A stretch of 64,000 bases of DNA from Arbacia lixula (Eukaryota > Echinodermata > Echinoidea > Arbacioida > Arbaciidae), in NCBI GenBank assembly GCA_963669155.1, contig OZ022588.1:5278991-5342990 (forward strand), written 5' to 3'. The notes under the pieces were generated by a model. It saw only the letters and a program-made list of their open reading frames with translations. It was not told the origin of the DNA and made no database searches. A program made the position numbers and the translations under genes. Of this stretch, positions 41,601-47,579 are shown piece after piece; position 1 is the stretch's first letter, and the number at the start of each line of letters is the position of its first letter.

Positions 41601-43412
41601 GCAGGGCACGCGCTCATCAATATTGGTTAAAATCTTCCTAAAATATTTTTCAGAATACCAAAGATAAAGTATTTTAAGGACATTGTATCTTAGGGGAGAT
41701 AACATTTTTATCTCTCTGGATTTTCGGAATACCGCCCCAGGCCTTCGTATATCGTGATTAGTCAGCTGCAACTTCTAGCAGACTTACATAAAAGAAGGCA
41801 CAGTTATTTTTGATAAGTGCAGGGGTGACATGTTACTTAACAAAGTTTTTTTTACATTCTAAAAATGGAACTACAAATCACATATTAACCCGACATCCAA
41901 TTCTGGGCAGGCCTTCATATGGATACAACCATGTGTGGCTTCATCATCACGCATTTTCAGGCAGACTTATATACAATAAGGCATACTAATAAGTGCACGG
42001 GTGAATGTTGTTGTGAAACAAAGTTTTTTAGCAGTCTGATAGAGTTCTAAAAAAGGAACTTTTAAATCATGTATTAACCTCACATCCAATTTTAGAGAGG
42101 CCTTCATATGGATAAAGACATGCACGACTTAGTCATCAGGCATTTTCTGGCAGACTTACATACAATAAAGCATGTTAATAAGTGCAGGGGTGACATCTTG
42201 CTGCTAAACAATGTCGCTTTGCATTCTAATAGAGTTCTAAAAAAAGGAACTTTCAAATCACATATCAACCAAAGATCCAATTCTGGGTAGGCCTTCATAT
42301 GAATAAAGATATGTATGGCTTAGTCATCAGTCACCTTCTAGCTTACATATAATGAGGCATACTAATAAGTGCAGGCCTGAATGTTGTTACAATGTTGTTT
42401 TGCATTGTGATAGAGTTCTAAAAACGGCACTACAAATTACACATTCATGTGACATACAATAATGAGCAGGCATCCATATGGATACAGACATGTCTGGCAT
42501 GGTAACCAGGTAGCTTCGAGCAGACTTACGTAAACAAGCGGAAAACAATGATTACTTGCTCTACTTTAAAAGCTGTGTGTGATTAAGAGATTTCCACCAC
42601 AGCATGTGGATATTTCTGTCAATACCCCAAATACCATTTTAATCCCAAACTGGGTAGACATATGATGACAGAAGGTAAATAAAGAGACTAAAGATGACAA
42701 AACAGCGCGAAAGGGTCTATATGTGCCTATAACAAATAAGTTGCCTAGACTTAAAATGTGACCTTTATCAGAAGAGCTCTGAAAAAAAGTTGCCCCCTAA
42801 ATATTGCTGGCAAAGCAGCACCATCAGATTCCACATCCAAGCTGCCTCTGCCACTGGCATGAAATTTCTACCACAAATACTTTTCTACCACAAAAAGTTT
42901 TCTACCACATAAAGTTTTCCATCTTAAATATTTTTCTACCACAAACAGTTTTCTTCCACATTACGTTTGCTACCACTTTAAATTTTCTACCACTTAGAGG
43001 TTTTTTTTATCATAAATAGTTTTCTACAAGTAATATTTTCTACCAAAAATTATTTTTTACCACAAATAGTTTTCTATCACAAGAAATTTTCTACCATAAA
43101 TAGTTTTTTTTACCACAACTAAGTTTTTACCACAAATACTTTTCCAGCACAAACCATTTTCTACCAAAAAAGTTTTCTACCACAAATTGTGTTCTTCCCC
43201 AAACAAAGTTTCTACCACAAATTGTGTTCTTCCCCAAACAAAGTTTTCTACAACAAAAGGTTGCTGCCACCACTTACCACCACTAGATTCCACATCCTGG
43301 CTGCCTCTGCCACGGGGGTGGAGACGCTGGAGCAGCCAGTCAGCATCATGATCTTGGTGGGCGGGGTGTAGAGCAGGTTGTAGAAGATGTTCGTTCCCAT
43401 CCCAGGGTTGCA
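1011..43412 (-). CDS. GABBR1: GABBR1 (GABA-B receptor subunit 1), partial gene, six internal exons
   Basis: Class C G-protein-coupled receptor subunit of the plasma membrane. In the family, GABBR1 binds GABA through its extracellular Venus-flytrap domain and pairs with GABBR2, which couples to Gi/o. Six minus-strand exons (43412-43278, 39495-39325, 37782-37615, 28493-28302, 3335-3211, 1128-1011) join without a stop into about 302 codons, all bounded by AG acceptors and GT donors. The product follows human GABBR1a from about Cys219 to about residue 517. Equivalents of Ser246, Ser269, His286, Tyr366, Trp394 and Glu465 (GABA contacts in GB1 structures; numbering recalled and cross-checked by counting along the human protein) and of Cys219/Cys245 and Cys375/Cys409 are all present. 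GABBR2 lacks the GCSSVST and SSPALS motifs seen here, which excludes it. Start codon, signal peptide, sushi domains, the first ligand-binding exon, the membrane domain and the coiled coil are not in the window. Confidence 0.95.
1351..1491. repeat. Palindromic MITE-like element
   Basis: Inverted repeat of about 141 bp. The outer arms are taagcaaataatca and tgattatttgctta-like. Inner arms containing gggacgaac and cgacgatctgga pair with cagatcgcc and ttcgtctcat. The apex is tgtagctatctaca. There is no coding potential. It sits in the E-F intron. Transposon family not recognised. Confidence 0.7.
1593..1760. repeat. Short direct repeats around cacgcgttaggac
   Basis: The 13-mer cacgcgttaggac occurs twice about 82 bp apart, and agtgtaaca with following cttt occurs twice. 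This looks like a decayed tandem duplication. The rest of the E-F intron from 1761 to about 2900 holds short GA/GT tracts but nothing identifiable. Confidence 0.5.
2932..3097 (-). pseudogene. Two relic copies of the exon E donor edge
   Basis: Read on the minus strand, 2973-2932 carries codons for A-M-V-L-A-L-N followed by a mutated donor (atgagt). 3097-3052 carries a more decayed ALALN-like end that still has gtaagtac. Both match the true exon E end and its intron start (about 3236-3192), including the downstream caagcctcat or caaagctcat. Spacing is roughly 125-140 bp, so they are tandem duplicates of an exon-intron junction. Poly-G runs at about 3003-3015 and 3120-3129 lie between copies. 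Confidence 0.75.
3211..3335 (-). CDS. GABBR1: GABBR1 exon E: lobe 2, [18 protein letters not shown]
   Basis: Forty-one codons plus two bases. The exon starts in phase 0 and its last two bases (aa) join the first base of exon F to make a Lys codon. The acceptor ends in ctttcag and the donor is gtaagt. It begins TSKEFLARL and contains [17 protein letters not shown], nearly invariant in GABBR1. Exon Glu25 equals human Glu465, which binds the GABA amine, and Asp31 equals Asp471. Two decayed copies of the donor edge lie downstream at about 3052-3097 and 2932-2973. Confidence 0.95.
4653..4684. repeat. (CTC)n microsatellite
   Basis: About ten uninterrupted tcc/ctc units followed by pyrimidine-rich sequence. 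Confidence 0.9.
4704..4832. repeat. Long hairpin with poly-G in the loop
   Basis: Two arms of about 49 bp (4704-4752 and 4784-4832) are nearly perfect reverse complements. The shared core reads gataattcatcttctgtgg. The loop of about 31 bp contains a run of 14 G. Probably a small inverted-repeat element. Confidence 0.85.
4973..5470. repeat. Polypyrimidine tract, (TC)n with (CA)n
   Basis: Begins with a run of C, then long (TC)n at about 4984-5038, 5334-5372 and 5395-5427, with a short (CA)n at 5372-5385. Ser/Leu-rich open frames on this stretch are repeat translations. In the receptor pre-mRNA the tract would be (GA)n. Confidence 0.9.
6306..6386. repeat. (AC)n then (CATA)n microsatellite
   Basis: About ten ac units, an A run, then about ten cata units. 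Confidence 0.95.
6387..6975. repeat. Pyrimidine-rich degenerate repeat (ccatccatctatctctc type)
   Basis: Almost pure pyrimidine with recurring ccatccatctatctctct words at irregular spacing of about 40-60 bp. Low-complexity expansion; no gene. Confidence 0.85.
6976..7300. other. Non-repetitive, GC-richer intronic island
   Basis: By eye this stretch is less AT-rich and less repetitive than its surroundings. It contains ccgggagatgatctcccgg, a 19-bp near-palindrome at about 7121-7139. No exon was recognised. It could be a cis-regulatory element, but the sequence alone does not prove that. Confidence 0.35.
7824..7905. repeat. 82-bp element with TTAACCCTCT inverted ends
   Basis: Starts ttaaccctct and ends agagggttaa, perfect 10-bp inverted ends. 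Sequences with a similar ttaaccc start and a nearby tgtgcat or tgtgaata motif recur at about 30948, 38498 and 52459, so this is one of a family of small dispersed elements. Confidence 0.7.
8296..8324. repeat. (CAGA)n microsatellite
   Basis: Short run of gaca/caga units. Confidence 0.9.
8455..9070. repeat. Purine-rich (GA)n tract
   Basis: Long stretch of gaga-type repeats with interspersed aaag, so polypyrimidine on the other strand. It explains the Leu/Ser-rich minus-strand open frames. Confidence 0.9.
9171..9600. other. Non-repetitive intronic segment with (CCAA)n
   Basis: Contains ccaaccaaccaaaccaa at about 9276-9292, followed by GC-richer unique sequence to about 9600. No exon recognised. 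The sequence from 9601 to 10399 is unique and AT-rich with nothing identifiable. Confidence 0.4.
11960..12350. repeat. Low-complexity stretch with poly-G runs and gcgagc words
   Basis: Runs of 12-13 G at about 11986-11998 and 12227-12241 bracket sequence with gtgagcaaagcgagcg, and gcaagcgaagcgcgagc follows at 12323. Such words are frequent in invertebrate repeats. No gene recognised. The flanks 10560-11960 and 12350-13370 are unique sequence without a recognised feature. Confidence 0.5.
13376..13500. repeat. Degenerate (CAT)n trinucleotide tract
   Basis: Imperfect cat/atc/tca triplets. They give His- or Met/Ile-rich open frames in all frames that are not genes. Confidence 0.8.
13868..14025. 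repeat. Second degenerate (CAT)n tract
   Basis: Imperfect atc/gat triplets similar to the tract 400 bp earlier, flanked by unrelated sequence. Nothing else is identified from 14030 to 15700. Confidence 0.8.
15740..18530. repeat. Degenerate tandem array, roughly 50-60 bp unit
   Basis: Variants of gttacgataaactggtagtt, then ttctttaaagggcgggcc and tggctttattaatag recur through about 2.8 kb (for example 16229-16260, 16800-16830, 16885-16930, 17180-17330, 17455-17530, 17586-17640, 17930-17960, 18185-18240, 18363-18420). Higher-order duplications exist: 15800-16260 resembles 17590-17950 at about 1.8 kb offset, and 18195-18300 resembles 18365-18475. Unit boundaries are blurred by divergence. No open frame follows the period. 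Confidence 0.75.
19641..20127. mobile_element. MITE family A, copy 1 (487 bp)
   Basis: Inverted terminal repeats begin aagggatagttcaccct and end agggttaactatccctt. The arms continue with attaagttggtttcaat and its near-complement. The interior shows ggtgctctccc facing gggagagcacc. Copies at 49063-49483 and 55691-55911 share the ends and the internal words. No coding capacity. Confidence 0.85.
20450..21090. repeat. Polypyrimidine tract with internal direct duplication
   Basis: ct-rich sequence. About 190 bp starting at gtatttctttctctctcttccc (near 20508) is repeated from about 20696, both ending around tctccatctgta. A pure (TC)n lies at about 21051-21087. Open frames here are artefacts. Confidence 0.85.
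21350..21909. mobile_element. Large palindromic MITE (560 bp)
   Basis: The ends are agggttact and agtaaccctt. Arms of about 150 bp pair almost throughout, for example aaaataagttcccactaat with attagtgggaacttatttt, and ttttgacaaaaatttg with caaatttttgtcaaaa. The central part is unpaired, apart from a small hairpin ggcgtgaataaaat/attttattcacgcc. No transposase. Confidence 0.9.
23390..24190. repeat. Polypyrimidine tract, long (TC)n
   Basis: (TC)n-rich to about 23740 with runs up to about 50 bp, then (TGTC/TTTG)n near 23838-23880 and further ct-rich sequence. Ser/Leu-rich plus-strand and Arg/Glu-rich minus-strand frames are translations of the repeat. Confidence 0.95.
25657..25725. repeat. Poly-C/poly-A and AT-rich low complexity
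   Basis: A C run followed by a long A run, taataa repeats and a T run. Confidence 0.9.
27006..27345. repeat. Polypyrimidine tract, ctctctgt type
   Basis: Recurring tctctctgtctctctttctat words with a short (TG)n at 27090-27103. Confidence 0.9.
27573..27833. mobile_element. MITE family B, copy 1 (261 bp)
   Basis: Outer ends ggtttaac and gttaaacc. Inner arms ggactaactttatggggcgc and gcgacccataaagttagtc are near-complementary. The interior (acagcatcagatgatt) matches the other copies at 38089-38390 and 45792-46080, inverted relative to them. Confidence 0.85.
28302..28493 (-). CDS. GABBR1: GABBR1 exon D: lobe 2, WFLIGWY and INCT motifs
   Basis: Sixty-four codons, phase 0 at both ends; the acceptor ends in taccacag and the donor is gtgagt. 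The product opens [20 protein letters not shown] and ends DDTPSISGL. Exon Trp18 in IGWYPDNW equals human Trp394, which packs on agonists in the closed domain. Cys33 in INCT equals Cys409, disulphide partner of Cys375 in the previous exon, and INCT is also a conserved N-glycosylation sequon. HLTTEGMML matches human HITTEIVML. It is isolated between introns of 9.1 kb and 25.0 kb. Confidence 0.95.
30630..30664. repeat. Dispersed repeat fragment shared with 220-256
   Basis: acaccc, gtagtaaggatag and atgctcca are shared in order with the window start. The surrounding minus-strand open frame is not a recognisable protein. Confidence 0.55.
32760..33160. repeat. Polypyrimidine tract
   Basis: ct-rich sequence with many ctctctc runs. 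It underlies Ser/Leu/Pro-rich open frames. Confidence 0.85.
34671..34721. repeat. Perfect 19-bp hairpin
   Basis: ggataaatggtctagaatt (34671-34689) and its exact reverse complement (34703-34721) are separated by 13 bases. Confidence 0.95.
34734..34897. mobile_element. Palindromic MITE (164 bp), gttgcataaaactta ends
   Basis: Left arm ctgttgcataaaacttac and right arm gtaagttttatgcaacag are exact complements, and the arms extend through atggtaac/gttaccat. A diverged relative with the same atcaatggtaac words lies at 47653-47745. Confidence 0.9.
35285..35485. repeat. Degenerate tandem repeat, about 30 bp unit
   Basis: Five or six variants of aactaaggactagaaaaacat follow one another in about 200 bp. 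Unit spacing is irregular. Confidence 0.65.
37026..37081. repeat. Poly-C and (CA)n low complexity
   Basis: cccctcccc runs then an acacac run. They give the Gly/Val/Cys-rich minus-strand frames. Confidence 0.9.
37363..37494. repeat. Inverted repeat element (132 bp)
   Basis: ggccctgt, ttgtaattgat and gacttgcgattgatc in the left arm face complements in the right arm ending in agacagggccctgg. It lies 120 bp downstream of the exon C donor. Family unknown. Confidence 0.55.
37615..37782 (-). CDS. GABBR1: GABBR1 exon C: hinge and lobe 2, [10 protein letters not shown] motif
   Basis: Fifty-six codons, phase 0 at both ends; acceptor cttgcag, donor gtaaga. The product starts [10 protein letters not shown] and ends ARRVFCE. 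The core [15 protein letters not shown] is almost identical to human [15 protein letters not shown]. Exon Tyr46 equals human Tyr366, a lobe 2 residue that touches agonists when the flytrap closes. Cys55 equals Cys375, the first half of the second disulphide. The stretch after Tyr46 (VAMARR) differs from human ETEARK, a mild divergence next to the pocket. The exon continues directly in frame into exon D. Confidence 0.95.
38089..38390. mobile_element. MITE family B, copy 2
   Basis: Starts ggtttaac and contains ggactaactttatatagggcgc, atctgatgctgtcac and, near its right end, cccgtaaagttagtac. Same order of internal words as 45792-46080. It lies in the B-C intron. Confidence 0.85.
38939..38972. 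repeat. (ATATG)n microsatellite
   Basis: Six to seven atatg units immediately before the duplicated exon B donor edge. Confidence 0.95.
38969..39125 (-). pseudogene. Relic duplicate of exon B donor edge
   Basis: This segment is a diverged copy, at about 220 bp offset, of 39187-39347, which carries the real end of exon B and the start of its intron. On the minus strand it still reads Q-E-V-F-A-S where the exon reads Q-E-V-F-T-S. The donor gtacgt has become atatgt, so it should not splice. Shared words include gtagccatatatga, gatatgac/gatatgaa and cgctatg. Confidence 0.8.
39325..39495 (-). CDS. GABBR1: GABBR1 exon B: lobe 1, SSPALSNR and FFRTHPSA motifs
   Basis: Fifty-seven codons, phase 0 at both ends; acceptor tttgcag, donor gtacgt. 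The sequence opens [13 protein letters not shown] and ends QETQEVFTS, as in human GABBR1. Exon Ser6 corresponds to Ser269 and His23 (in RTHPSA) to His286, both ligand contacts on lobe 1. The run [16 protein letters not shown] aligns with the human NPTRVKLFEKWGWKKI segment. Both intron-exon junctions have been locally duplicated: the acceptor edge recurs 101 bp upstream in gene order, and the donor edge about 220 bp downstream. Confidence 0.95.
39588..39692 (-). repeat. Tandem duplicate of exon B acceptor region
   Basis: 39490-39590 is repeated at 39591-39691 (period 101 bp): ggcaagctgcaaa, acatgg, ataagtgg, aaaagtcagga and ggatcatattt recur in order. The copy preserves a pyrimidine-tract/tttgcag acceptor. 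Splicing there would read L-A-F-R-E-I and then stop. Confidence 0.85.
40980..42560. repeat. Tandem array, about 187-bp unit, six copies
   Basis: gcagacttacatacaataaggcat-like words start units near 40987, 41778, 41961, 42151, 42341 and 42522. Each unit contains agtgcaggggtga, gttctaaaa, ggaac, tacaaatca and ggccttcatatgg. Spacing is 181-190 bp except between the first two, where a 611-bp element is inserted. No open frame runs through it. Confidence 0.85.
41128..41738. mobile_element. 611-bp element with ggtattccgaa inverted ends
   Basis: Left end gggggggtattccgaa (41128-41143) pairs with right end ttcggaataccgcccc (41723-41738). Subterminal blocks repeat agataaaattttat-like and gataaaa words in both orientations. 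It interrupts a tandem array, with agg directly outside both ends. Removing it restores the 181-bp unit spacing. No coding frame. Confidence 0.85.
42821..42857 (-). pseudogene. Relic duplicate of exon A 3' edge
   Basis: The sequence matches 43280-43316 of the real exon at 32 of 37 bases. Minus strand reads [13 protein letters not shown] against [13 protein letters not shown] in exon A. The following bases are gtgctg instead of a gtaagt donor. The rest of the exon is absent, replaced by the minisatellite. Confidence 0.85.
42866..43260. repeat. Minisatellite, about 20-bp unit, next to exon A
   Basis: About 19 variants of ttttctaccacaaatagt follow one another. A 37-bp longer unit containing ttgtgttcttccccaaac occurs twice at the exon-proximal end. 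It fills the space between exon A and its relic, ending 17 bp from the exon donor. Confidence 0.9.
43278..43412 (-). CDS. GABBR1: GABBR1 exon A: start of lobe 1 with GCSSVST motif
   Basis: Forty-five codons, phase 0 at both ends. The acceptor ends in ccttgcag and the donor is gtaagt. The product begins CNPGMGTN and ends ARMWNLVV. It contains GCSSVST (exon residues 26-32), whose first serine equals human Ser246, a contact for the GABA carboxylate. Cys1 and Cys27 match the Cys219-Cys245 disulphide. The human counterpart begins CDPG and ends RMWNLIV. The 3' edge lies beside a minisatellite of about 20 bp, and a decayed copy of that edge lies some 460 bp further into the downstream intron. The preceding exon was not found up to position 64000. 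Confidence 0.95.
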
Positions 43413-45079
43413 CTGCAAGGCACAAGCAAAATAACATTGATGAATGGCAATGAAACTAAAAATTGAATATTCAATATCCATTACAGATACAGAGCCGTGA
43501 TTGGTCCACAGCTGGTTATGCCATAATGATTGTGAGGATCAAAATAAAGACATAAAAACACACCAAACACCCTGGTTGGGAATAATATAAATTTCTTTGG
43601 AGTCTACAATTAGATGATATAGAATAATGTCAAAAGAAGAATTCATATGAGCTTAAAAATACACAGTAAAATCATTTTTACTGATCACCTCTAAAGAAAG
43701 ACAACACATTTACAAAATACATTTTCCCTGTTGAACAACATTTATTATTGAAACCTGCCATAAAAAAGATACACCAGAGTAAAATATTCAACTTAAATCA
43801 TCTAAAGTTGGTTTGGTTGGGTTGGGTTGCTGATTAGGGAATATAAAATGGTGATCTTGCCCCAAATCTGTCTCTACTGTATAAGTGTTGTCACGTCTAA
43901 AAATAGTATATCAATAGTATCATCGTTATTTTAAAATTCTGATCATAAGTAGAATGGATGAGTCACTTCTCATGATAGAAAGTGTCTGATTTCACTCTTC
44001 AATCTCTTGCAACTGGTTTGCATAGCCAACTATTATTCCATGCATGATCCTGTAATATACATGATAGATATTCTCCGGCCAAATTAACTGAATCAGGGAG
44101 AGGTAATATTTTCTGCCTGCTACCGCACGTGACTGTTTAGAATATAATGGGTGCATTCTTGGTGAATGCTGAAACTGTGCAAATGAAGTAGCCAATTTTT
44201 AATTTCAAAAAAGAAAGGAAACACCATGGTGAAATATTTAACTTAGCAACACTAAGAAATTTGATATCAATATTTCTGGCTTTAAATTGACATTAAATTG
44301 ACTGTGTTACATTTGACATGCTTAATATTGCTATTTCTTCTTTAAATTGGTGTTAAATTTTCTGCATTGATTTTAAGTTGATATATCACAAAGAAGTTAT
44401 CACTTTCAAGATATCACTTTAAGCAGTAAGTGCATCAATTGAATACAAAATTTTAATGAAGGATTCAACAGTGACAGAAATAGTTTGAAGTTGCAACAAC
44501 GCACATTTTAACCTGTGACAATGCTAGGTAACTTGAACTTTAACTTTTAAAGGTCTGTAGTTTTATAGAGTACATAATTTACATTTCTCGAATCCTATCA
44601 AGTCTTCATGGAACACTGGTGGTTTTTGCAAATGTAATACACACAAATACCATACAGCAGGTATTCCTCTTGCACACAAAAGGTTAAACCAGTTTTAGGA
44701 GTCTCTTTTTTTTGTTGGCAGACTCATGTCTATGCATTAATATTGAATATTACACATACAAGCCACTTTTTTTTATACAATAAAACCTTGTATTAATTAT
44801 CCTTCCAGAGGCTTGCTTCTGGCATGCAATATTGTTAGCATATTAGTATTTTTGTATTTTATGTTACCAGTATCAATAGGGAAAATGAGTGCATTATCGT
44901 TACAATATTCAACTCTCGCCATGACAATTGCGCATGGGTTTGATTGCGCATGCGCATTTTTTAACATGCGCAAGGTAGATTTGATACAGGTGACTAAACC
45001 CCTTTTTCTCTTTTTCTTTTCCTTTTTGTTTAAATCTAATCCATTGCTCTTTTCGTGGAAAGTGGTTTGTATGTATAAT

Positions 45080-45214
45080 AATATTGGATTTCTTTCATGG
45101 TATATCAGATATATTGCATTCATCAGCATGAATACTGCACGAGACTTTGACTCGTGCAATATTCATACTGTTGAATGCAGTATATCTGATATACCACTCA
45201 AGTGCATCCAATAT
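45080..45214. repeat. Long palindrome (135 bp), near-perfect hairpin
   Basis: Arms 45080-45143 and 45151-45214 are near-complementary. Paired words include ggtatatcagata/tatctgatatacc and tgcacgag/ctcgtgca. The loop is 7 bases. Overlapping open frames read through it in both directions but are not genes. Upstream sequence has gcgcatgcgcatttt and other gcatgcgc words. Confidence 0.9.
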
Positions 45215-45791
45215 CATATAAATATTGCTCAATATTATCAAGTACTTGCATATTAGACTCGTAACAGGATAAATGTGTGCACAATCAACAATGCATACCC
45301 ACATAAAAAAAAGGAAATGAGCAGATTCATTGGGTCAAATTTCTTTTTTTGATTGCTAGTAAGAAGGTTACTATTTCCTTACCTTTTTCTCATAAATCGC
45401 TTATGGTATGTCATTGAAATATCCAATGGATGTGTGAAATAAAATATTGTAGTAATTTTACAAATATTTCATTTTGGGTGTATAAAGATCTTGCCAGCTG
45501 GCAGGGAAGTATTTTGGTCACGTAGATCCATGGTGTCACCCAGCCCTATCAGTATGCATGAGGCAACATGATGGCTTCTACTCCTCCTAAGTTCTGACAA
45601 CCACGGAAACCTGAGCATGGAAACATTCACATGCAAACCGCTTCAAGGATCCACCAGATAGAGTTCTGAGCACGGCCAAGAAGGGTAAGGGAGGTGTAGA
45701 TGGGGTTGAACCGACCACTCCTTCAACTTGAGCATCGAAACATTCCCTTGCAAACCGCCTTAAAGGGTTGGCCAGATAAGCCAGTATTCAC

Positions 45792-46080
45792 TATGGTGGT
45801 TTAACATAGACCGGTTTAAAACTGAACTTAGATTAACTTTATGGGGCGCTAAAACAAATCATTAGATGCTGTCACAAAATCAGTGACTTTCATCACAGAA
45901 TCATCACAGTGGGTAATTTCAATAATTCACTGTAATTATTGTGAAGCAAACTCAATGTACCATAGTGATTTTGAGGACAAAAACAATGATATTAAATGAA
46001 TGATAATGTTTCACTTTGTTTTATTTTGCATCCCATAAATTTAATCCAGGTTTAGTGCATGTATTGAGTTAGACCACTAT
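45792..46080. mobile_element. MITE family B, copy 3
   Basis: Ends ctatggtggtttaac and gttagaccactat are inverted. Internal words gattaactttatggggcgc, atgctgtcac, tttcatcac and cccataaatttaat match the copy at 38089-38390. Confidence 0.85.
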
Positions 46081-46491
46081 TGGGAATATGAGCCATGGAG
46101 TTCTGAGCATGGTCAAGAAGATAATGGGAGGCGTGGAGGGGGAAGGAGGTGGAAAGGGTTGAACCAGGAAGAAGGGAACTGGTGTGTAGAGAAGAGGAGG
46201 TGTATAGAAGTCTAGGGTTTAGTCTCCACATGCCCTTGAGTCTACAGTTAGGAGTTCTCATGCAAACTGCCCGCCCCAAGGGACAGCCAGATATGAGTTC
46301 TGAGCAAGACTAGGAGTTCAATGGGGGATATGGTAGACCTGACTATCCCTTAAACTTCAGCGTTGGATGAAAGAAACAGCACAATACAGCTATGAACTTG
46401 GATCACAAAGAGAAGAGAATGCTTACATGAGGGGGAGAGGTGGGTTTGTAGAAGGCTGGGATCACGGTCATGTTGCAAATAGGTTTTTTAA

Positions 46492-47252
46492 CCTACAGGA
46501 AGCCTACCCATACAGACCAGTACATTGCGTTCGACTCTCACCACCCCACATCGGTGAAGAGAGGGCTGGTAAAGTGTCTTTTTGACAGAGCATCACGCCT
46601 CGTGACAAACCCACAACAGCCAAGCAAAGAACGGACTCGTGTCCGCAATGCCCTGAGTCTCAATGGTTACCCACGCCGTTTCATACATAACACCAAGAAG
46701 AAAGCCCTAGAACAAAAGGATCAGAAGGAATACAAGTCGTTCGTAGTCTTGCCTTACGTTGATGGAGAGTCCCCACAACTCAGGCGCCGCCTGGAAAGCC
46801 ATGTCATCCGCACGGTTTTTCGATCAGATACCACCCTCCGACAACAACTAACATGCCGCAAAGATCCTATCCCTCAACACAGACGGGACGGAATCATGTA
46901 CAACATCCCTTGCAAAGGGTGTGACCGTTCGTACATCGGTGAAACTGCCCGACCGATTTCTGAAAGAATTTCTGAGCATAAGAGGGATGTCAGGCTCCGC
47001 CAGACTGACAGCTCAGCAGTAGCTGAACATGCCTGGGATAACCAGCACCAGCCAGACTGGGATGGGGTTCAGTGCATCTCCCAAGAACGGCACTGGTACA
47101 CACGTAGGGTTAAGGAAGCTATCAACATCCGTCTCAATCCCAACAATTTCAATCGAGACAACGGGATCGATATCCCCGATTTTTGGATTCGTACGATACG
47201 TCGCCATGACACTCCTCGCCATGACACTCGACCGCCTTTCGATACGACTTAA
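46492..47252 (+). CDS. Penelope-like element C-terminal RT/GIY-YIG endonuclease fragment
   Basis: Open frame of about 253 codons from the truncation point to a taa stop; an ATG at 46470 lies in flanking DNA and is accidental. The frame opens YRKPTHTDQY and FDSHHP, the conserved stretch after the Penelope reverse-transcriptase core. The C-terminal half is a GIY-YIG nuclease: GIMY (residues 141-144 counted from that ATG), CKGC (148-151), YIGET (155-159), the RISEHKRD helix (166-173), AEH (185-187), the putative metal-binding Glu in RVKEAI (216) and NRDNG (228-232). The endonuclease nicks target DNA for reverse transcription. There are no stops or frameshifts, so the insertion may be young, but without most of the reverse transcriptase it cannot move by itself. 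Confidence 0.85.
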
Positions 47253-47546
47253 CATCCCCTTGTTAGTCTATAGCCAGCCTTTGTTACCGCCCAACAATGT
47301 GCTGATTTTAGCGACCCTTGGACTTGTTGGTCGCCCGTAATTACCGGCCTGTGGCTTTGTCCCTTTTGTCCTTTGTCGGTAACTTGTTACCGCCGGTCAA
47401 TGCGAGGCGCATCAACGGTCTATTGTTGGTCAAGTACCCGGATACGCCGGCTATTAGTATTGGACCATTTATGAGCACTTTCAGTTAGTGCGCTGCACTG
47501 ACCATAGGGTATTTAAACCCCTGCTTACTACAATTTTGTATCACAC

Positions 47547-47579
47547 CTGATGAAGTGTTGCAGCGGCACGCGAAACGTC
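47547..47579 (+). ncRNA. Hammerhead-ribozyme-like motif in Penelope 3' region
   Basis: The conserved core boxes ctgatga (47547-47553) and gaaac (47572-47576) followed by gtc are present in the right order. Between them gtgtt and ggcac can form a five-pair stem II with a gcagc loop, though two pairs are G-U. Two extra bases (gc) before gaaa make the core imperfect, so activity is uncertain. Penelope-like elements are known to carry hammerhead motifs at this place. Confidence 0.6.

Noticed and set aside
42866..43260. CRISPR-like regular repeat
   Set aside because: Units are contiguous without unique spacers, in an animal intron; this is a minisatellite.
43177..43437. Second reading frame over exon A (86 codons)
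   Set aside because: It is a shadow frame; the frame giving the GCSSVST motif is the one conserved and flanked by splice sites.
44797..45256. Overlapping 120- and 147-codon frames on opposite strands
   Set aside because: Both read through a palindrome, which produces open frames by symmetry.
46470..46491. ATG as the start of the Penelope frame
   Set aside because: It lies outside the target-site duplication, so it belongs to flanking DNA.
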